A stretch of DNA of 64,000 nucleotides from Asaia sp003994335 (lineage in GTDB: Bacteria; Pseudomonadota; Alphaproteobacteria; Acetobacterales; Acetobacteraceae), in assembly GCF_037151175.1 (NCBI RefSeq), contig NZ_JBBCOR010000005.1:62001-126000 (forward strand), in the 5' to 3' direction. Shown in pieces: positions 33,631-42,262 of the stretch. The notes beneath the pieces were generated by a model. It was not told the origin of the DNA, made no database searches, and saw only the letters and a program-made list of their open reading frames with translations. Both the position numbers and the translations under genes were made by a program. The first letter of the stretch is position 1, and each line of letters opens with the position of its first letter.

Positions 33631-35367
33631 ATGAGCGGCGTAGACAAGAAACTGGTTCGGGCCTGGGTCCGGCAGCAAGCGGGTCCAGCCAGGCGAGCAG
33701 CCCTGCCCGTAGTGATCTCCGGATCTTTCGGTACCCTTATTGGGATCGGTCAGGCCTGGTGTCTCGCGGCCATTATTGGCAGTGTGCTTGTCGCACGTGT
33801 GCTCCCCGGCCTCGAACCTCAGGCCAGCCTTCATACGGCTACCGGACTGATTGCCGGTTTCGCTGCGCTTTCTGTGGCGCGCGCACTGTGTCTATGTGTC
33901 CAGGAGCTTTTCGCGGCACGGGCCGGGATCGTGGCGCGCGCCCGTTTGCGTCGCTCTGTTCTGGATTCCGTCATCGATATCGGGCCAGCCCTGCTGCGTC
34001 GCCAGCATTCCGCCGAGATCGCGGCGCTGCTCGTAGACCGTATCGAAGTGCTCGACGGATATTTCGCGCGCTGGCTTCCCGCCTCCATGACATGGATGCT
34101 TTTTCCGGCTCTCGTGCTGATTGCCGTACTTGCCGTCGACCCGAGGGCGGCCCTGATCCTTGCGGTTTGCGGCGGACTTGTTCCGGTAGCCCAGGCCGTG
34201 TTTGGCATCGGGGCCGCTTTGGCATCACGCAACCAGTTTCTTGCCATGGTACGCCTGCAGGCGCGCTTTCTGGATCGCATTCGCGGCGTTGCGACCATCG
34301 TGCTCGCCAATGCGACGGATCGGGAGGCCGAAGCCCTGTCGCATTCGGCTGATGATCTGCGCCGACGCACCATGAAGATTCTGCGCGTTGCGTTTCTCTC
34401 TTCCGCAGCGATCGACATCGCCATGGTCGCAGCGATAATTCTGATCGTCCTGACACAGGGACATTTCGTCCATCTCAACGGTCTGGCGGCGCCCAGTATC
34501 CAGCCCGCGCCGCATCTGACCGAGACCTTGTTCGCACTGTTTCTCGTGCCGGAATTCTTTGCGCCGTTCAGAGGGCTCGCTCTGGCCTATCAGGATCGGG
34601 CCCATGCGGCCGGGGCGGCTGAGGCGATGGAAGGGCTCGGCAGCGGATTGGCCGCTCCTGAAGACGAGATCGCGCAGGAGCGTGAATCGCCCATTCTGGT
34701 TGTGACTGTTCGCGCCGAAGGTCTCTGCTATCGCTGGAAGGAGCAAGGACCGCTCATTCTGGATCGGGTCGACTTCACCGTAACCCCTGGGGACGTCTTG
34801 CTGCTTGATGGTCCCTCCGGCGCGGGCAAATCGACCCTGATTGAATTGCTGTTGGGTTTCATCAAGCCCGATGCTGGGCGCATCCTGTTCAATGATCAGG
34901 ATATCGCGACCATGAGGGGCCGTGATATTGCGCGACACCTTGCCTGGATCGGCCAGAAGCCGGTGCTTTTTGCCGGCACACTGCGCGACAATCTGCTCTT
35001 TGCGCGGCCAGACGCCAATGAAAACGAACTGGAGCGCGCCATCAAGGCAGCCTCCATTGACAGTTTCCTCGGCCATCTTCCCAAAGGGCTGGATACAGAG
35101 ATTGGTGAGGGTGGATTTGGCCTGTCAGGCGGCCAAGCCCAGCGCGTCGCGATCGCGCGCGCCTATCTCAAGGATGCTCCGCTCTTGCTACTCGATGAGC
35201 CGACGGCGCATCTCGATCCCCAGACGGAGCAGGAAATCATGGAAGCCCTGCGTCGTCTTTCAGAGGGGAGAACAGTCATTCTGAGTTCCCACTCCGAAGC
35301 CATGAAAGCCTTCGCCACGGCGACGCTTCGTCTAAGCTCAGACCGCAACAGGGAGTCCCTATCATGA
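33631..35367 (+). CDS. cydD: Thiol reductant ABC exporter subunit CydD
   Basis: The 578-residue protein has six transmembrane helices (about residues 20-320) followed by an ABC ATPase domain. Walker A is DGPSGAGKSTLIELL, the signature is FGLSGGQAQRVAIAR, and Walker B is LLLLDEPTAHLD. With CydC it forms the exporter of glutathione and cysteine needed to assemble cytochrome bd quinol oxidase. The N-terminal VRQQAGPARRAAL is typical of CydD. The ATG lies at 33631. Its stop overlaps the cydC start by four bases. cydAB, the oxidase, is not in the window. This matters because acetic acid bacteria use bd-type (cyanide-insensitive) oxidases. Confidence 0.93.
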   Translation: MSGVDKKLVRAWVRQQAGPARRAALPVVISGSFGTLIGIGQAWCLAAIIGSVLVARVLPGLEPQASLHTATGLIAGFAALSVARALCLCVQELFAARAGIVARARLRRSVLDSVIDIGPALLRRQHSAEIAALLVDRIEVLDGYFARWLPASMTWMLFPALVLIAVLAVDPRAALILAVCGGLVPVAQAVFGIGAALASRNQFLAMVRLQARFLDRIRGVATIVLANATDREAEALSHSADDLRRRTMKILRVAFLSSAAIDIAMVAAIILIVLTQGHFVHLNGLAAPSIQPAPHLTETLFALFLVPEFFAPFRGLALAYQDRAHAAGAAEAMEGLGSGLAAPEDEIAQERESPILVVTVRAEGLCYRWKEQGPLILDRVDFTVTPGDVLLLDGPSGAGKSTLIELLLGFIKPDAGRILFNDQDIATMRGRDIARHLAWIGQKPVLFAGTLRDNLLFARPDANENELERAIKAASIDSFLGHLPKGLDTEIGEGGFGLSGGQAQRVAIARAYLKDAPLLLLDEPTAHLDPQTEQEIMEALRRLSEGRTVILSSHSEAMKAFATATLRLSSDRNRESLS

Positions 35368-37058
35368 GCCCGATGATAGTGACGCCGGCAAGTTCCAAGG
35401 GGCAAGACAGGATCCGCGTTTCGCAGGCACTGATACGCATTCTCGTCGTCTGGAGACCTTACTATGCGCGCCTCGGTTTTGGCCTGATCCTCTCAGCCCT
35501 TGCTGCCATGAGCGGGTTTGCGCTCATGTGGAACGCAGGGATCACTGTGACGACTCTTGCGCTCGGCACGGGCATCGCTTTTGGTCTGCTGAGGCTCTTT
35601 GGCGGTGCGCGTATCGGGCTGCGCTATGCCGAGCGGCTTTTTGCCCATGACGCGATGTTCCGGGCGCTTGCCGCGCTGCGCGTCTGGTTTTTCCGTCACC
35701 TCGCAGGGGGCGCCGCAGCCGGGTTGGGGTTCCGGCGCGCAGGGGACCTTCTCAACCGGTTGGTCGGCGACATCGAGTTGCTCGATAACATCTATCTGCG
35801 TATCGCCATGCCGGCTCTGGGTATTCTGATTGCCCTGCCTGTACTCGTGGTGGTGGCGGGGCGAGAGTCCCTGAGGCTCGGCCTGTCGCTCGGGTTCCTG
35901 TTCGTTCTGGCAGGGTGTGTGATCCCGCTTCTGGCCGCACGGCGCAGCGCGCATCGAAGTCAGACGATCCTGCATGCGGAGTCCTCTCTGCGTGTGGCGG
36001 CGCTCGATCTCGCGACCGGGCTGCGCGAGGCGCGGGCCTTTTCGGGAGAGGCGCTGCTCGCCGAGCGTATCGTTGGTGAGGAAGCGCGTCTGCATGAGGC
36101 TCAACTGGTTCAGGCGCAGGCCATGGCGCAGGCGGGGGCCGTGTCCTATCTCCTTGGACAGGCAGCCCTTGTCCTGATCCTGCTCAGTCTCGTCGGTTTC
36201 CCCGGCATGACCCTCAGCCTCGTCTCGGGGGTGGCGCTCGTTTTTCTGACCGGTACGATCTTCGAATCCGTAGGGACTTTGGCGCGCACCAGCGTTCTTG
36301 CCGGGCGCGTCGGACAGGCTGCCGAACGCGTGGTGGCGATTGCCCGTGAGGACCATACGGCTGACCGAACAGGGTGTCCCGCGCCGGAGGCGGGGGATCT
36401 CGTGCTGCGCGAGGTAACCTATCGTTGGGACATGGCGCGTGCGCCGGTGCTCCAGGGGGTGACCCTGACCATACGCGCTGGCGAACATGTCGCGCTGATT
36501 GGGCCGTCGGGTGCCGGAAAATCCAGCTTTGCGGCGCTCCTGCTCAAGGTCGCTCACCCCGAGGCAGGCGAGATCCTGTTCGGCGGCCACGACATCTTGA
36601 CACTGGATACCGCGTCGTTGCGCGGCAAGATCGGATGGCTTTCACAGGCGACGCATCTGTTTGCCGACACTATTCGCAACAACCTTCTGCTCGGGCGTGA
36701 CGATGTGCCCGACGACCGGCTTTGGGATGCGCTCGAAAAAGCGGAGATGGCTGAGACCGTACAGGCCTTGCCCGAGGGGCTGGATAGCTGGGTGGGTGAG
36801 GGCGGTGCGCTGCTCTCCGGTGGTCAGGGACGCCGTATTGCCCTGGCGCGCACCCTGCTCCAGGACGCACCGATCATGGTGCTCGACGAGCCTGCCACCG
36901 GGCTCGATTCAGCAACCGAGCGCGCCTTTCTCAAGACCCTCGGACGGTCCATGCAAGGGCGTACAGTCATCCTGATCGCGCATCGCCTGACCGGGGTCGA
37001 GAGACTGGACAGGGCCTGGCGACTTGATGAGGGCCGAGCATTGCCTTTGCCGCTTTGA
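35364..37058 (+). CDS. cydC: Thiol reductant ABC exporter subunit CydC
   Basis: The 564-residue ABC half-transporter has six hydrophobic helices in residues 30-310 and an ATPase domain with GPSGAGKSSFAALLL (Walker A), ALLSGGQGRRIALAR (signature) and PIMVLDEPATGLDS (Walker B). It pairs with CydD. The motif FGGARIGLRYAERLFAHDAMFRALAALRVWFF is typical of CydC. Start and stop of the pair overlap (ATGA, 35364-35367), so the two subunits are made together. The two ATPase domains are clearly different from each other, so this is not a recent duplication. Confidence 0.93.
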   Translation: MSPMIVTPASSKGQDRIRVSQALIRILVVWRPYYARLGFGLILSALAAMSGFALMWNAGITVTTLALGTGIAFGLLRLFGGARIGLRYAERLFAHDAMFRALAALRVWFFRHLAGGAAAGLGFRRAGDLLNRLVGDIELLDNIYLRIAMPALGILIALPVLVVVAGRESLRLGLSLGFLFVLAGCVIPLLAARRSAHRSQTILHAESSLRVAALDLATGLREARAFSGEALLAERIVGEEARLHEAQLVQAQAMAQAGAVSYLLGQAALVLILLSLVGFPGMTLSLVSGVALVFLTGTIFESVGTLARTSVLAGRVGQAAERVVAIAREDHTADRTGCPAPEAGDLVLREVTYRWDMARAPVLQGVTLTIRAGEHVALIGPSGAGKSSFAALLLKVAHPEAGEILFGGHDILTLDTASLRGKIGWLSQATHLFADTIRNNLLLGRDDVPDDRLWDALEKAEMAETVQALPEGLDSWVGEGGALLSGGQGRRIALARTLLQDAPIMVLDEPATGLDSATERAFLKTLGRSMQGRTVILIAHRLTGVERLDRAWRLDEGRALPLPL

Positions 37059-37206
37059 GATAGGGCCTGATCGCACTGTGCAGGCACGTAGACATTGCGC
37101 GCTTGTGTCCGGCAGGGCGAGGTGGGTCTGCTTGACGGAAAGAGTGTCACACGGCAGTGACAGAACCACGGAACCGTGGCTGTCACGGCGATTCGAAAAG
37201 GAAATA

Positions 37207-37605
37207 ATGATGCGTCGTCTGCCAGTGATGTTGTCGGTTTGCGCTTTCGCCGGGCTTACTGCCTGCACCGGCACGGGCGATCGCGATCGCTATCCGGTAT
37301 TCTTCGAACCCGCCTCCACGACCATTTCTCCGACAGCCCAGAGCATCATCGACAAGGCGGCTTCTGACGCGCGCGCGAGCCACGCCAAGGTGGTTGAGGT
37401 GATTGGCCATGCGGGTGCCCGTGGCAATCTCTCTACCGACGAGATGCTGTCAGTCGAGCGCGCCAAGGTCGTTGCCGCCGCGCTGACGAAGTCCGGTGTG
37501 GATGGCGCCCAGATCACCCAGATCGCTCGCCCGCCTAAGAACAACGAAGATGCACGCGTCGCTTCGCGCGTCGTGACCATCGAAATCGACCCGTCGACCC
37601 CCTGA
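37207..37605 (+). CDS. OmpA-like periplasmic lipoprotein
   Basis: The roughly 131-residue protein has a lipoprotein signal (lipobox LTAC, lipidated cysteine at about residue 20) followed by a short OmpA-like domain: VFFEPASTTISPTAQSIIDKA, then VVEVIGHAGARGN and LSVERAKVVAAALTKSGV. OmpA domains bind peptidoglycan, so it may tether the outer membrane to the wall; this one is short and lacks part of the usual C-terminal half. Two consecutive ATG codons start it (37207 and 37210), with AAAGGA just upstream. It sits alone between cydC and recQ. It is not a Pal protein by length. Confidence 0.75.
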   Translation: MMRRLPVMLSVCAFAGLTACTGTGDRDRYPVFFEPASTTISPTAQSIIDKAASDARASHAKVVEVIGHAGARGNLSTDEMLSVERAKVVAAALTKSGVDGAQITQIARPPKNNEDARVASRVVTIEIDPSTP

Positions 37606-37629
37606 TCTAGACCGGATATCGCCTGACTT

Positions 37630-39489
37630 TTGACTGTTCCTGATGCCCCTGAAACCGGTCCCATTGCAGAGGCCGGTTTCCCTCATGACGAGACGCCCGA
37701 TGCGGTTCTGCACCGAGTCTTTGGCTTCTCGTCCTTTCGAGGTCAGCAGCAGGATGTGATTGAGGCGGTGATGGCGGGGGAAGATGTCCTCGTCATCATG
37801 CCCACGGGGGGCGGCAAGAGCCTGTGCTATCAGGTGCCCGCCCTCTGCAGGTCTGGAATGGGCATTGTCATCTCGCCCCTGATTGCCCTGATGGACGATC
37901 AGGTTGCGGCGCTTCGCCAGCTCGGTGTCAACGCAGCAGCCCTCCATTCGGAGCTCGACCCGTCCCGCCTGGAGCAGATCCGCAACGATTTGCGCGACGG
38001 ACGGCTGGATATTCTCTACATATCTCCCGAGCGTCTCGTCTCGCCGGGCACGGCCCGCTGGCTCGCGCGCAATCCGGTCTCGGTGCTCGCGATCGACGAG
38101 GCTCACTGCGTGTCAGCATGGGGGCACGAGTTTCGGCCGGAATACCGTGCCCTCGCAGATCTTCCGAGCATTTTTCCCGGCGTTCCGCGTATTGCCCTGA
38201 CTGCAACGGCTGATTCACGTACTCAGGATGATATCCTTCAGGCCTTGGGCATGCCCGAGGCGCATCGGCTGACCTCCAGCTTCCATCGCCCCAATCTGTT
38301 CCTCGCGGCCTCGCCCAAGGGATCGGAAACGAAGCAGGTTCAGGACGCGCTGGAGCGGCACAAGGAAGATGCCAGCATTGTCTATTGCGGCAGCCGCAAC
38401 CGCACGGAGCGCATGGCCAAAAGCCTGAGGGAGCGCGGCTTCAATGCGCTTCCGTTCCACGCCGGGCTTTCCTCGCAGGAGAAACACGCGACGCTCATGC
38501 GCTTTCGCAGCGGCGAGCCCATGGTGATCGTGGCGACGGTCGCCTTTGGTATGGGAATTGATCGCCCTGATGTGCGGTGCGTCGTCCATCTCGACATGCC
38601 TGCTTCTCCGGAGGCCTATTATCAGCAGATCGGTCGTGCCGGGCGCGATGGCGCCCCGGCGGACACGCTGCTGCTCTATGGCGGTGAGGATATGGCCCGA
38701 GCCCGATACTGGCTGGAGCAATCAAACGCCCCGGAGACGGAGAAACGCGTCATGCAGGCGCGTCTCGAGAGCATGATCGCGCTTACCGAGACGGTCGGCT
38801 GTCGTACTCAGGCCCTGCTCGCCTGCTTTGGCGAACCACTGGACGGTCCCTGCGGTCATTGCGATAATTGCCGCAGCCCTGCGGAGACATTCGATGGGAC
38901 GGAGGCTGCTCAGAAGGTTCTGTCGGCCATATACAGGACCGGTCAGCGTTTTGGCGCGGTCCATCTGACCACCGTATTGCGTGGCAAGCTCACTGAAGCC
39001 ATCGAGCGTCACGCACATCAGCATCTGACGGTATTCGGGGTTGGCAGGGAGCACTCCGAGCAGTGGTGGCGCGGTGTTATCCGCCAGCTTATCGCACGCG
39101 GCGCCATTCGCATGAGCGGCGAGCACGGCACGCTTGGGCTTGATGTCGAAGCTGCCCGGCCGATCCTGCGTGGCGAGGAAAAATTGCGTCTCCGCGTGGA
39201 CCCGATCAAGGCTGCTGCGAGCGCGGGGCGTTCCCTGCCAGCGTCTACGGTGATTGATTCTCTGGATGAGGATGAGCGCAAACGTTTCGAAGCCCTGCGT
39301 CGCTGGCGCCGCGACGAGGCGCGTGAGCAGGAGATTCCACCCTATGTGATCTTCCACGATGCCGTTCTGAGTGAGATTGCGCGCGAGAATCCCGACAGCG
39401 TCGAGGCGCTGTCGGATATCAAGGGCGTAGGTGCCTCGAAACTCAAACGGTACGGCGATGCAGTGATCGCCGTGCTGGAAGAGGGCTGA
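37630..39489 (+). CDS. recQ: ATP-dependent DNA helicase RecQ
   Basis: The 619-residue helicase has motif 0 (FGFSSFRGQQQDVI), Walker A with Lys63 (MPTGGGKSLCYQ), DEAHCVSAWGHEFRPEY with DEAH, helicase C-terminal motifs (VATVAFGMGIDRPDVR, QQIGRAGRDG), the zinc-binding cysteines (CRTQALLACFGEP then CGHCDNC), an RQC winged helix and a C-terminal HRDC domain (LSDIKGVGASKLKRYG). It unwinds recombination and fork intermediates. The start is TTG at 37630: an in-frame stop lies two codons before it, and no ATG or GTG occurs before conserved sequence. Translation is therefore probably low. Confidence 0.93.
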   Translation: MTVPDAPETGPIAEAGFPHDETPDAVLHRVFGFSSFRGQQQDVIEAVMAGEDVLVIMPTGGGKSLCYQVPALCRSGMGIVISPLIALMDDQVAALRQLGVNAAALHSELDPSRLEQIRNDLRDGRLDILYISPERLVSPGTARWLARNPVSVLAIDEAHCVSAWGHEFRPEYRALADLPSIFPGVPRIALTATADSRTQDDILQALGMPEAHRLTSSFHRPNLFLAASPKGSETKQVQDALERHKEDASIVYCGSRNRTERMAKSLRERGFNALPFHAGLSSQEKHATLMRFRSGEPMVIVATVAFGMGIDRPDVRCVVHLDMPASPEAYYQQIGRAGRDGAPADTLLLYGGEDMARARYWLEQSNAPETEKRVMQARLESMIALTETVGCRTQALLACFGEPLDGPCGHCDNCRSPAETFDGTEAAQKVLSAIYRTGQRFGAVHLTTVLRGKLTEAIERHAHQHLTVFGVGREHSEQWWRGVIRQLIARGAIRMSGEHGTLGLDVEAARPILRGEEKLRLRVDPIKAAASAGRSLPASTVIDSLDEDERKRFEALRRWRRDEAREQEIPPYVIFHDAVLSEIARENPDSVEALSDIKGVGASKLKRYGDAVIAVLEEG

Positions 39490-39540
39490 GATAACGCCTT
39501 CAGCCTGGGCAGTTGGCTCAGAATGACACCCCGGCCTCAA

Positions 39541-39576
39541 TCGCAGCCTCTCGGGTTTTCGGGCGGGGGGCTGCGA
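39541..39576. terminator. Hairpin between convergent recQ and PCuAC-like gene
   Basis: TCGCAGCC (39541-39548) pairs perfectly with GGCTGCGA (39569-39576) across a 20-base loop. No U-tract; low-confidence terminator in a 101-base convergent gap. Confidence 0.35.
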
Positions 39577-39590
39577 GACCGTCCGGGGAG

Positions 39591-40073
39591 TTATTCTTTC
39601 AGCAGGAAGGTCACTGTCGCGGATGTGCCGCCCAGGAAGTTGAAGGTCAGCGGAATTGACTGCCCCGGCTTCGGCCCGTCCGGGAAATCACGACAGATCA
39701 GGTGATAGCCTCCCTCGGGGAACACCATCGTCATCTCGGCAGGGATCGTGAAATGTGAAAACAGATTGGCTGTGTGGCTGGTCACTTCCTGCTCGCTGTG
39801 AAAGGCCTCGATGGCGCTGCAATCGGGAGAACTGACCCCCGAGATCAGATGCGCCTCGTGTCCCTTGTTGACGATGGTGAAATAGGCAGCGGCCAGACCG
39901 GGGAAATGCGGCGCGCGTCGCATCCAGCCTTCGATCGTGATGTCGCGATTGGCGTTTTTCTGGCCCGGAAGGTTGTTATCATCCGTCTGGGCCAGCGCCA
40001 CGGATGGGAATGACGCGGCACCTGCCATGCAAACTGTCACGAGAGATGCCAGAATAGCTTGCACTCTTGTCAC
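39591..40073 (-). CDS. PCuAC-family periplasmic protein with degenerate copper site
   Basis: The 160-residue protein has a Sec signal peptide (cleavage after SVALA, about residue 28) and the cupredoxin-like PCu(A)C fold (AAAYFTIVNKGHEAHLISGVSS; PEGGYHLICRDF; PGQSIPLTFNF). Canonical members bind Cu(I) through an H(M)X10MX21HXM motif and feed cytochrome oxidase. Here His92 and His124 remain, but the methionine positions read as Leu104 and Ile126, with Cys127 beside. Copper binding is thus doubtful or altered. I chose the GTG at 40073 because AAGGAG lies 7 bases upstream; the upstream ATG lacks one. It is divergent from nrdR. Confidence 0.75.
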   Translation of the reverse strand: MTRVQAILASLVTVCMAGAASFPSVALAQTDDNNLPGQKNANRDITIEGWMRRAPHFPGLAAAYFTIVNKGHEAHLISGVSSPDCSAIEAFHSEQEVTSHTANLFSHFTIPAEMTMVFPEGGYHLICRDFPDGPKPGQSIPLTFNFLGGTSATVTFLLKE

Positions 40074-40147
40074 TGATACGCTCCTTTCTGCGCCCCCGGC
40101 CACGGGTCGGGGTCGTGCCATCATCTGCCCATCAGGGGGAAACTCAC

Positions 40148-40654
40148 ATGAATTGTCCGTTCTGCGGCCATGAAGATACGCAGGTCAAGGATAGTCGTTC
40201 GACAGATGATGGCGCCGCAATCAGGCGTCGACGTGTCTGTGCGGCATGTGCGCAACGCTTCACGACGATCGAACGGGTCCAGCTGCGTGAACTAGTCGTG
40301 ACGAAGATGGATGGCCGCCGTGTTCCATTCGACCGCGACAAGCTCGCGCGCTCCATTCGTATTGCCCTGCGCAAACGCCCGGTGGAGGAAGAGCGCCAGG
40401 AGCGCATCGTCAACGGGTTGGTCCGTCAGCTCGAAGCCTCCGGCGAAGCCGAAATTTCTTCCTCGCGTATCGGCGAATTGGCGATGGATGCATTGCACAG
40501 TATCGACGGTGTCGCTTATGTGCGCTTTGCAAGTGTATATCGCGATTTTCGCGAGGTAGAGGCTTTCTCGAAGCTCCTCACGGATATGCGGCCAGGCGAG
40601 GAGGGTAGCCCTCTTTCGCCGTCGGGTGAGCACGGGAAAGACAAGGAAGTATGA
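40148..40654 (+). CDS. nrdR: Transcriptional repressor NrdR
   Basis: The 168-residue protein has the NrdR zinc ribbon with Cys3, Cys6, Cys31 and Cys34 (MNCPFCG; VCAACAQRF), followed by the ATP-cone domain (residues 50-140; VVTKMDGRRVPFDRDKLARSI and VAYVRFASVYRDF). It senses ATP/dATP and represses ribonucleotide reductase genes; none of those is in the window. The ATG at 40148 is the family start, with CAGGGGGA upstream. It heads the nrdR-nusB-thiL operon and overlaps nusB by four bases. The order nrdR-(ribE/ribH)-nusB-thiL is common; the riboflavin genes are missing here. Confidence 0.95.
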   Translation: MNCPFCGHEDTQVKDSRSTDDGAAIRRRRVCAACAQRFTTIERVQLRELVVTKMDGRRVPFDRDKLARSIRIALRKRPVEEERQERIVNGLVRQLEASGEAEISSSRIGELAMDALHSIDGVAYVRFASVYRDFREVEAFSKLLTDMRPGEEGSPLSPSGEHGKDKEV

Positions 40655-41154
40655 CGATGACAGACCAGCCCAAGAACCAGAATGCGCCCAAGCGCTCGCG
40701 CACCGTTGCCCGGGTGGCGGCCGTACAGGCGCTGTTCCAGTGCGAGCAGGGAGGGGAGAATGCCGAGACGGTCATCAGTCAGTTCCAGCGTCACCGTCTT
40801 GCTGGCAGCAATGAGGAGGGCTTCGAGGAGGGCTACGTACCTGATGCGGATTTCCGTCTGTTCGGTCTGGTCGTCAAGGGCGCAACCCTCGCCCAGGATC
40901 ACATTGATGAAGTGCTGAGCGGCGCTCTACCCTCGACCTGGCCTCTGATGCGTCTCGACCCTGTCCTGCGTGCCCTGCTGCGCGCAGCGGTATGGGAATT
41001 GGGCGAGGACATTCCCAGCCGCGTCGTCATCAACGAATATCTCGACGTCGCTCATGGCTTTTTCTCCGGCGACGAAGCCCGCCTTGTGAATGGTGTGCTC
41101 GACACGTTGGTTAAAAAGCGCAAGGCGATCGGGGACGCGGCTGACGTCTCCTGA
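40651..41154 (+). CDS. nusB: Transcription antitermination factor NusB
   Basis: The 167-residue all-helical protein matches NusB: ARVAAVQALFQCEQGG near the N-terminus, LPSTWPLMRLDPVLRALLRAAVWEL in the middle and PSRVVINEYLDVAHGFFSGDEARLVNGVLDTL at the end. With NusE (S10) it binds boxA RNA and supports rRNA antitermination. The ATG at 40651 overlaps the nrdR stop; a second ATG two codons later is equally possible. thiL starts one base after its stop codon. The first 15 residues are polar and not conserved. Confidence 0.93.
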   Translation: MTMTDQPKNQNAPKRSRTVARVAAVQALFQCEQGGENAETVISQFQRHRLAGSNEEGFEEGYVPDADFRLFGLVVKGATLAQDHIDEVLSGALPSTWPLMRLDPVLRALLRAAVWELGEDIPSRVVINEYLDVAHGFFSGDEARLVNGVLDTLVKKRKAIGDAADVS

Positions 41155-41155
41155 C

Positions 41156-42100
41156 ATGAGTGGCGGCGAGTTCGACTTCATCGAGCGCTTCTTTCGGCCG
41201 TTGGCCGGTGAGGGAGCGCTCGGGCTCAGGGATGACGCGGCCCTTCTGGATGTGCCGGAGGGGAGGCAGCTCATTCTCTCTACCGATACGCTGGTGGAAG
41301 CCGTTCACTTTCTCCCTGACGATCCGGCAGAAACGGTGAGCCGCAAATTGCTGCGTGTGAGCCTGTCGGATTGCGCGGCTATGGGCGCTGTACCGCGCGC
41401 CTATCTGCTGAATATCAGCCGCCCTTCCGGCTTCGATGATCTTTGGTTTGCCAGTTTCAGCGCCGGTCTTGCGCATGATCAGGCGCTTTATGACGTGCGC
41501 CTTCTTGGCGGCGACACTACCGGGACACGAGGTCCGCTCGTGCTCAGCCTTACGATCATCGGAGAAGTGGCGCGCGGGCGTGCCGTCAGTCGGTGCGGCG
41601 CCAAGCCGGGCGATCGGCTCTGGGTGACAGGAACGATCGGCGACGGTGCCATGGGGCTCATGGCGCGCCTCGGAGAGGTGCCCGATGCGGATGGCTATCT
41701 GACCGCACGCTATCGCCTGCCGCAGCCCCGTCTCGGGTTCCCTGTCCAGAACTTCGCCTCGGCCGGGATGGATGTCTCTGACGGCCTCGTGCAGGATGCA
41801 GGGCATCTTGCCCATGAAAGCGGGGTAGGGATCGATATCGAGGCGGAGGCGGTGCCGCTTTCACCGCAGGTAAGAGCGCTTGGCGGGGCCTGGCTCGAAA
41901 CTTGCCTGACCGGCGGGGATGACTACGAGCTTCTCTTCACAGCGCCTGAAGAGGCCTCCGATGCGATCCGTCAGGCATCCCGACAGTCGGGGCTTGAAGC
42001 GACCCCTATCGGACATGTGCGTGAGGGAAGCGGTGTGCGGGTGCTGAACGGCGCTGGACGTGACGTAAATCTGACACGCAAGGGCTGGCAGCATTTCTGA
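41156..42100 (+). CDS. thiL: Thiamine-monophosphate kinase
   Basis: The 314-residue protein belongs to the PurM/ThiL fold: EFDFIERFFRPL, LRDDAALLDV and STDTLVEAVHFLPDD at the N-terminus, SLSDCAAMGAVPRAYLLN, LLGGDTTGTRGPLVLSLTIIGEV, MDVSDGLVQDAGHLA and CLTGGDDYELLFTAP further on. It phosphorylates thiamine monophosphate to thiamine diphosphate, the cofactor of PdhAB encoded in this window. It is the last gene of nrdR-nusB-thiL, one base after nusB. No TPP riboswitch is visible before the operon, as expected for this arrangement. Confidence 0.94.
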   Translation: MSGGEFDFIERFFRPLAGEGALGLRDDAALLDVPEGRQLILSTDTLVEAVHFLPDDPAETVSRKLLRVSLSDCAAMGAVPRAYLLNISRPSGFDDLWFASFSAGLAHDQALYDVRLLGGDTTGTRGPLVLSLTIIGEVARGRAVSRCGAKPGDRLWVTGTIGDGAMGLMARLGEVPDADGYLTARYRLPQPRLGFPVQNFASAGMDVSDGLVQDAGHLAHESGVGIDIEAEAVPLSPQVRALGGAWLETCLTGGDDYELLFTAPEEASDAIRQASRQSGLEATPIGHVREGSGVRVLNGAGRDVNLTRKGWQHF

Positions 42101-42152
42101 CCGTTGAAGGGAGGGACGGTTCAGGCGTCCTTTCCGCCGGTTGCTGGAACAG

Positions 42153-42170
42153 CCCTGCGAGCGCGCAGGG
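42153..42170. terminator. Perfect 7-bp hairpin between thiL and the GNAT-fold gene
   Basis: CCCTGCG (42153-42159), AGCG loop, CGCAGGG (42164-42170) in a 162-base convergent gap. No U-tract on either strand. Low-confidence terminator. Confidence 0.35.
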
Positions 42171-42262
42171 TCAATGCAGGCGCCCGGTTCGGATCGCAGG
42201 CTCGAAGAGCGCGCCCGAGCGGAAGGCACTGCGCCTTCGGGCTCGTGCGCATCGACGCTCGA

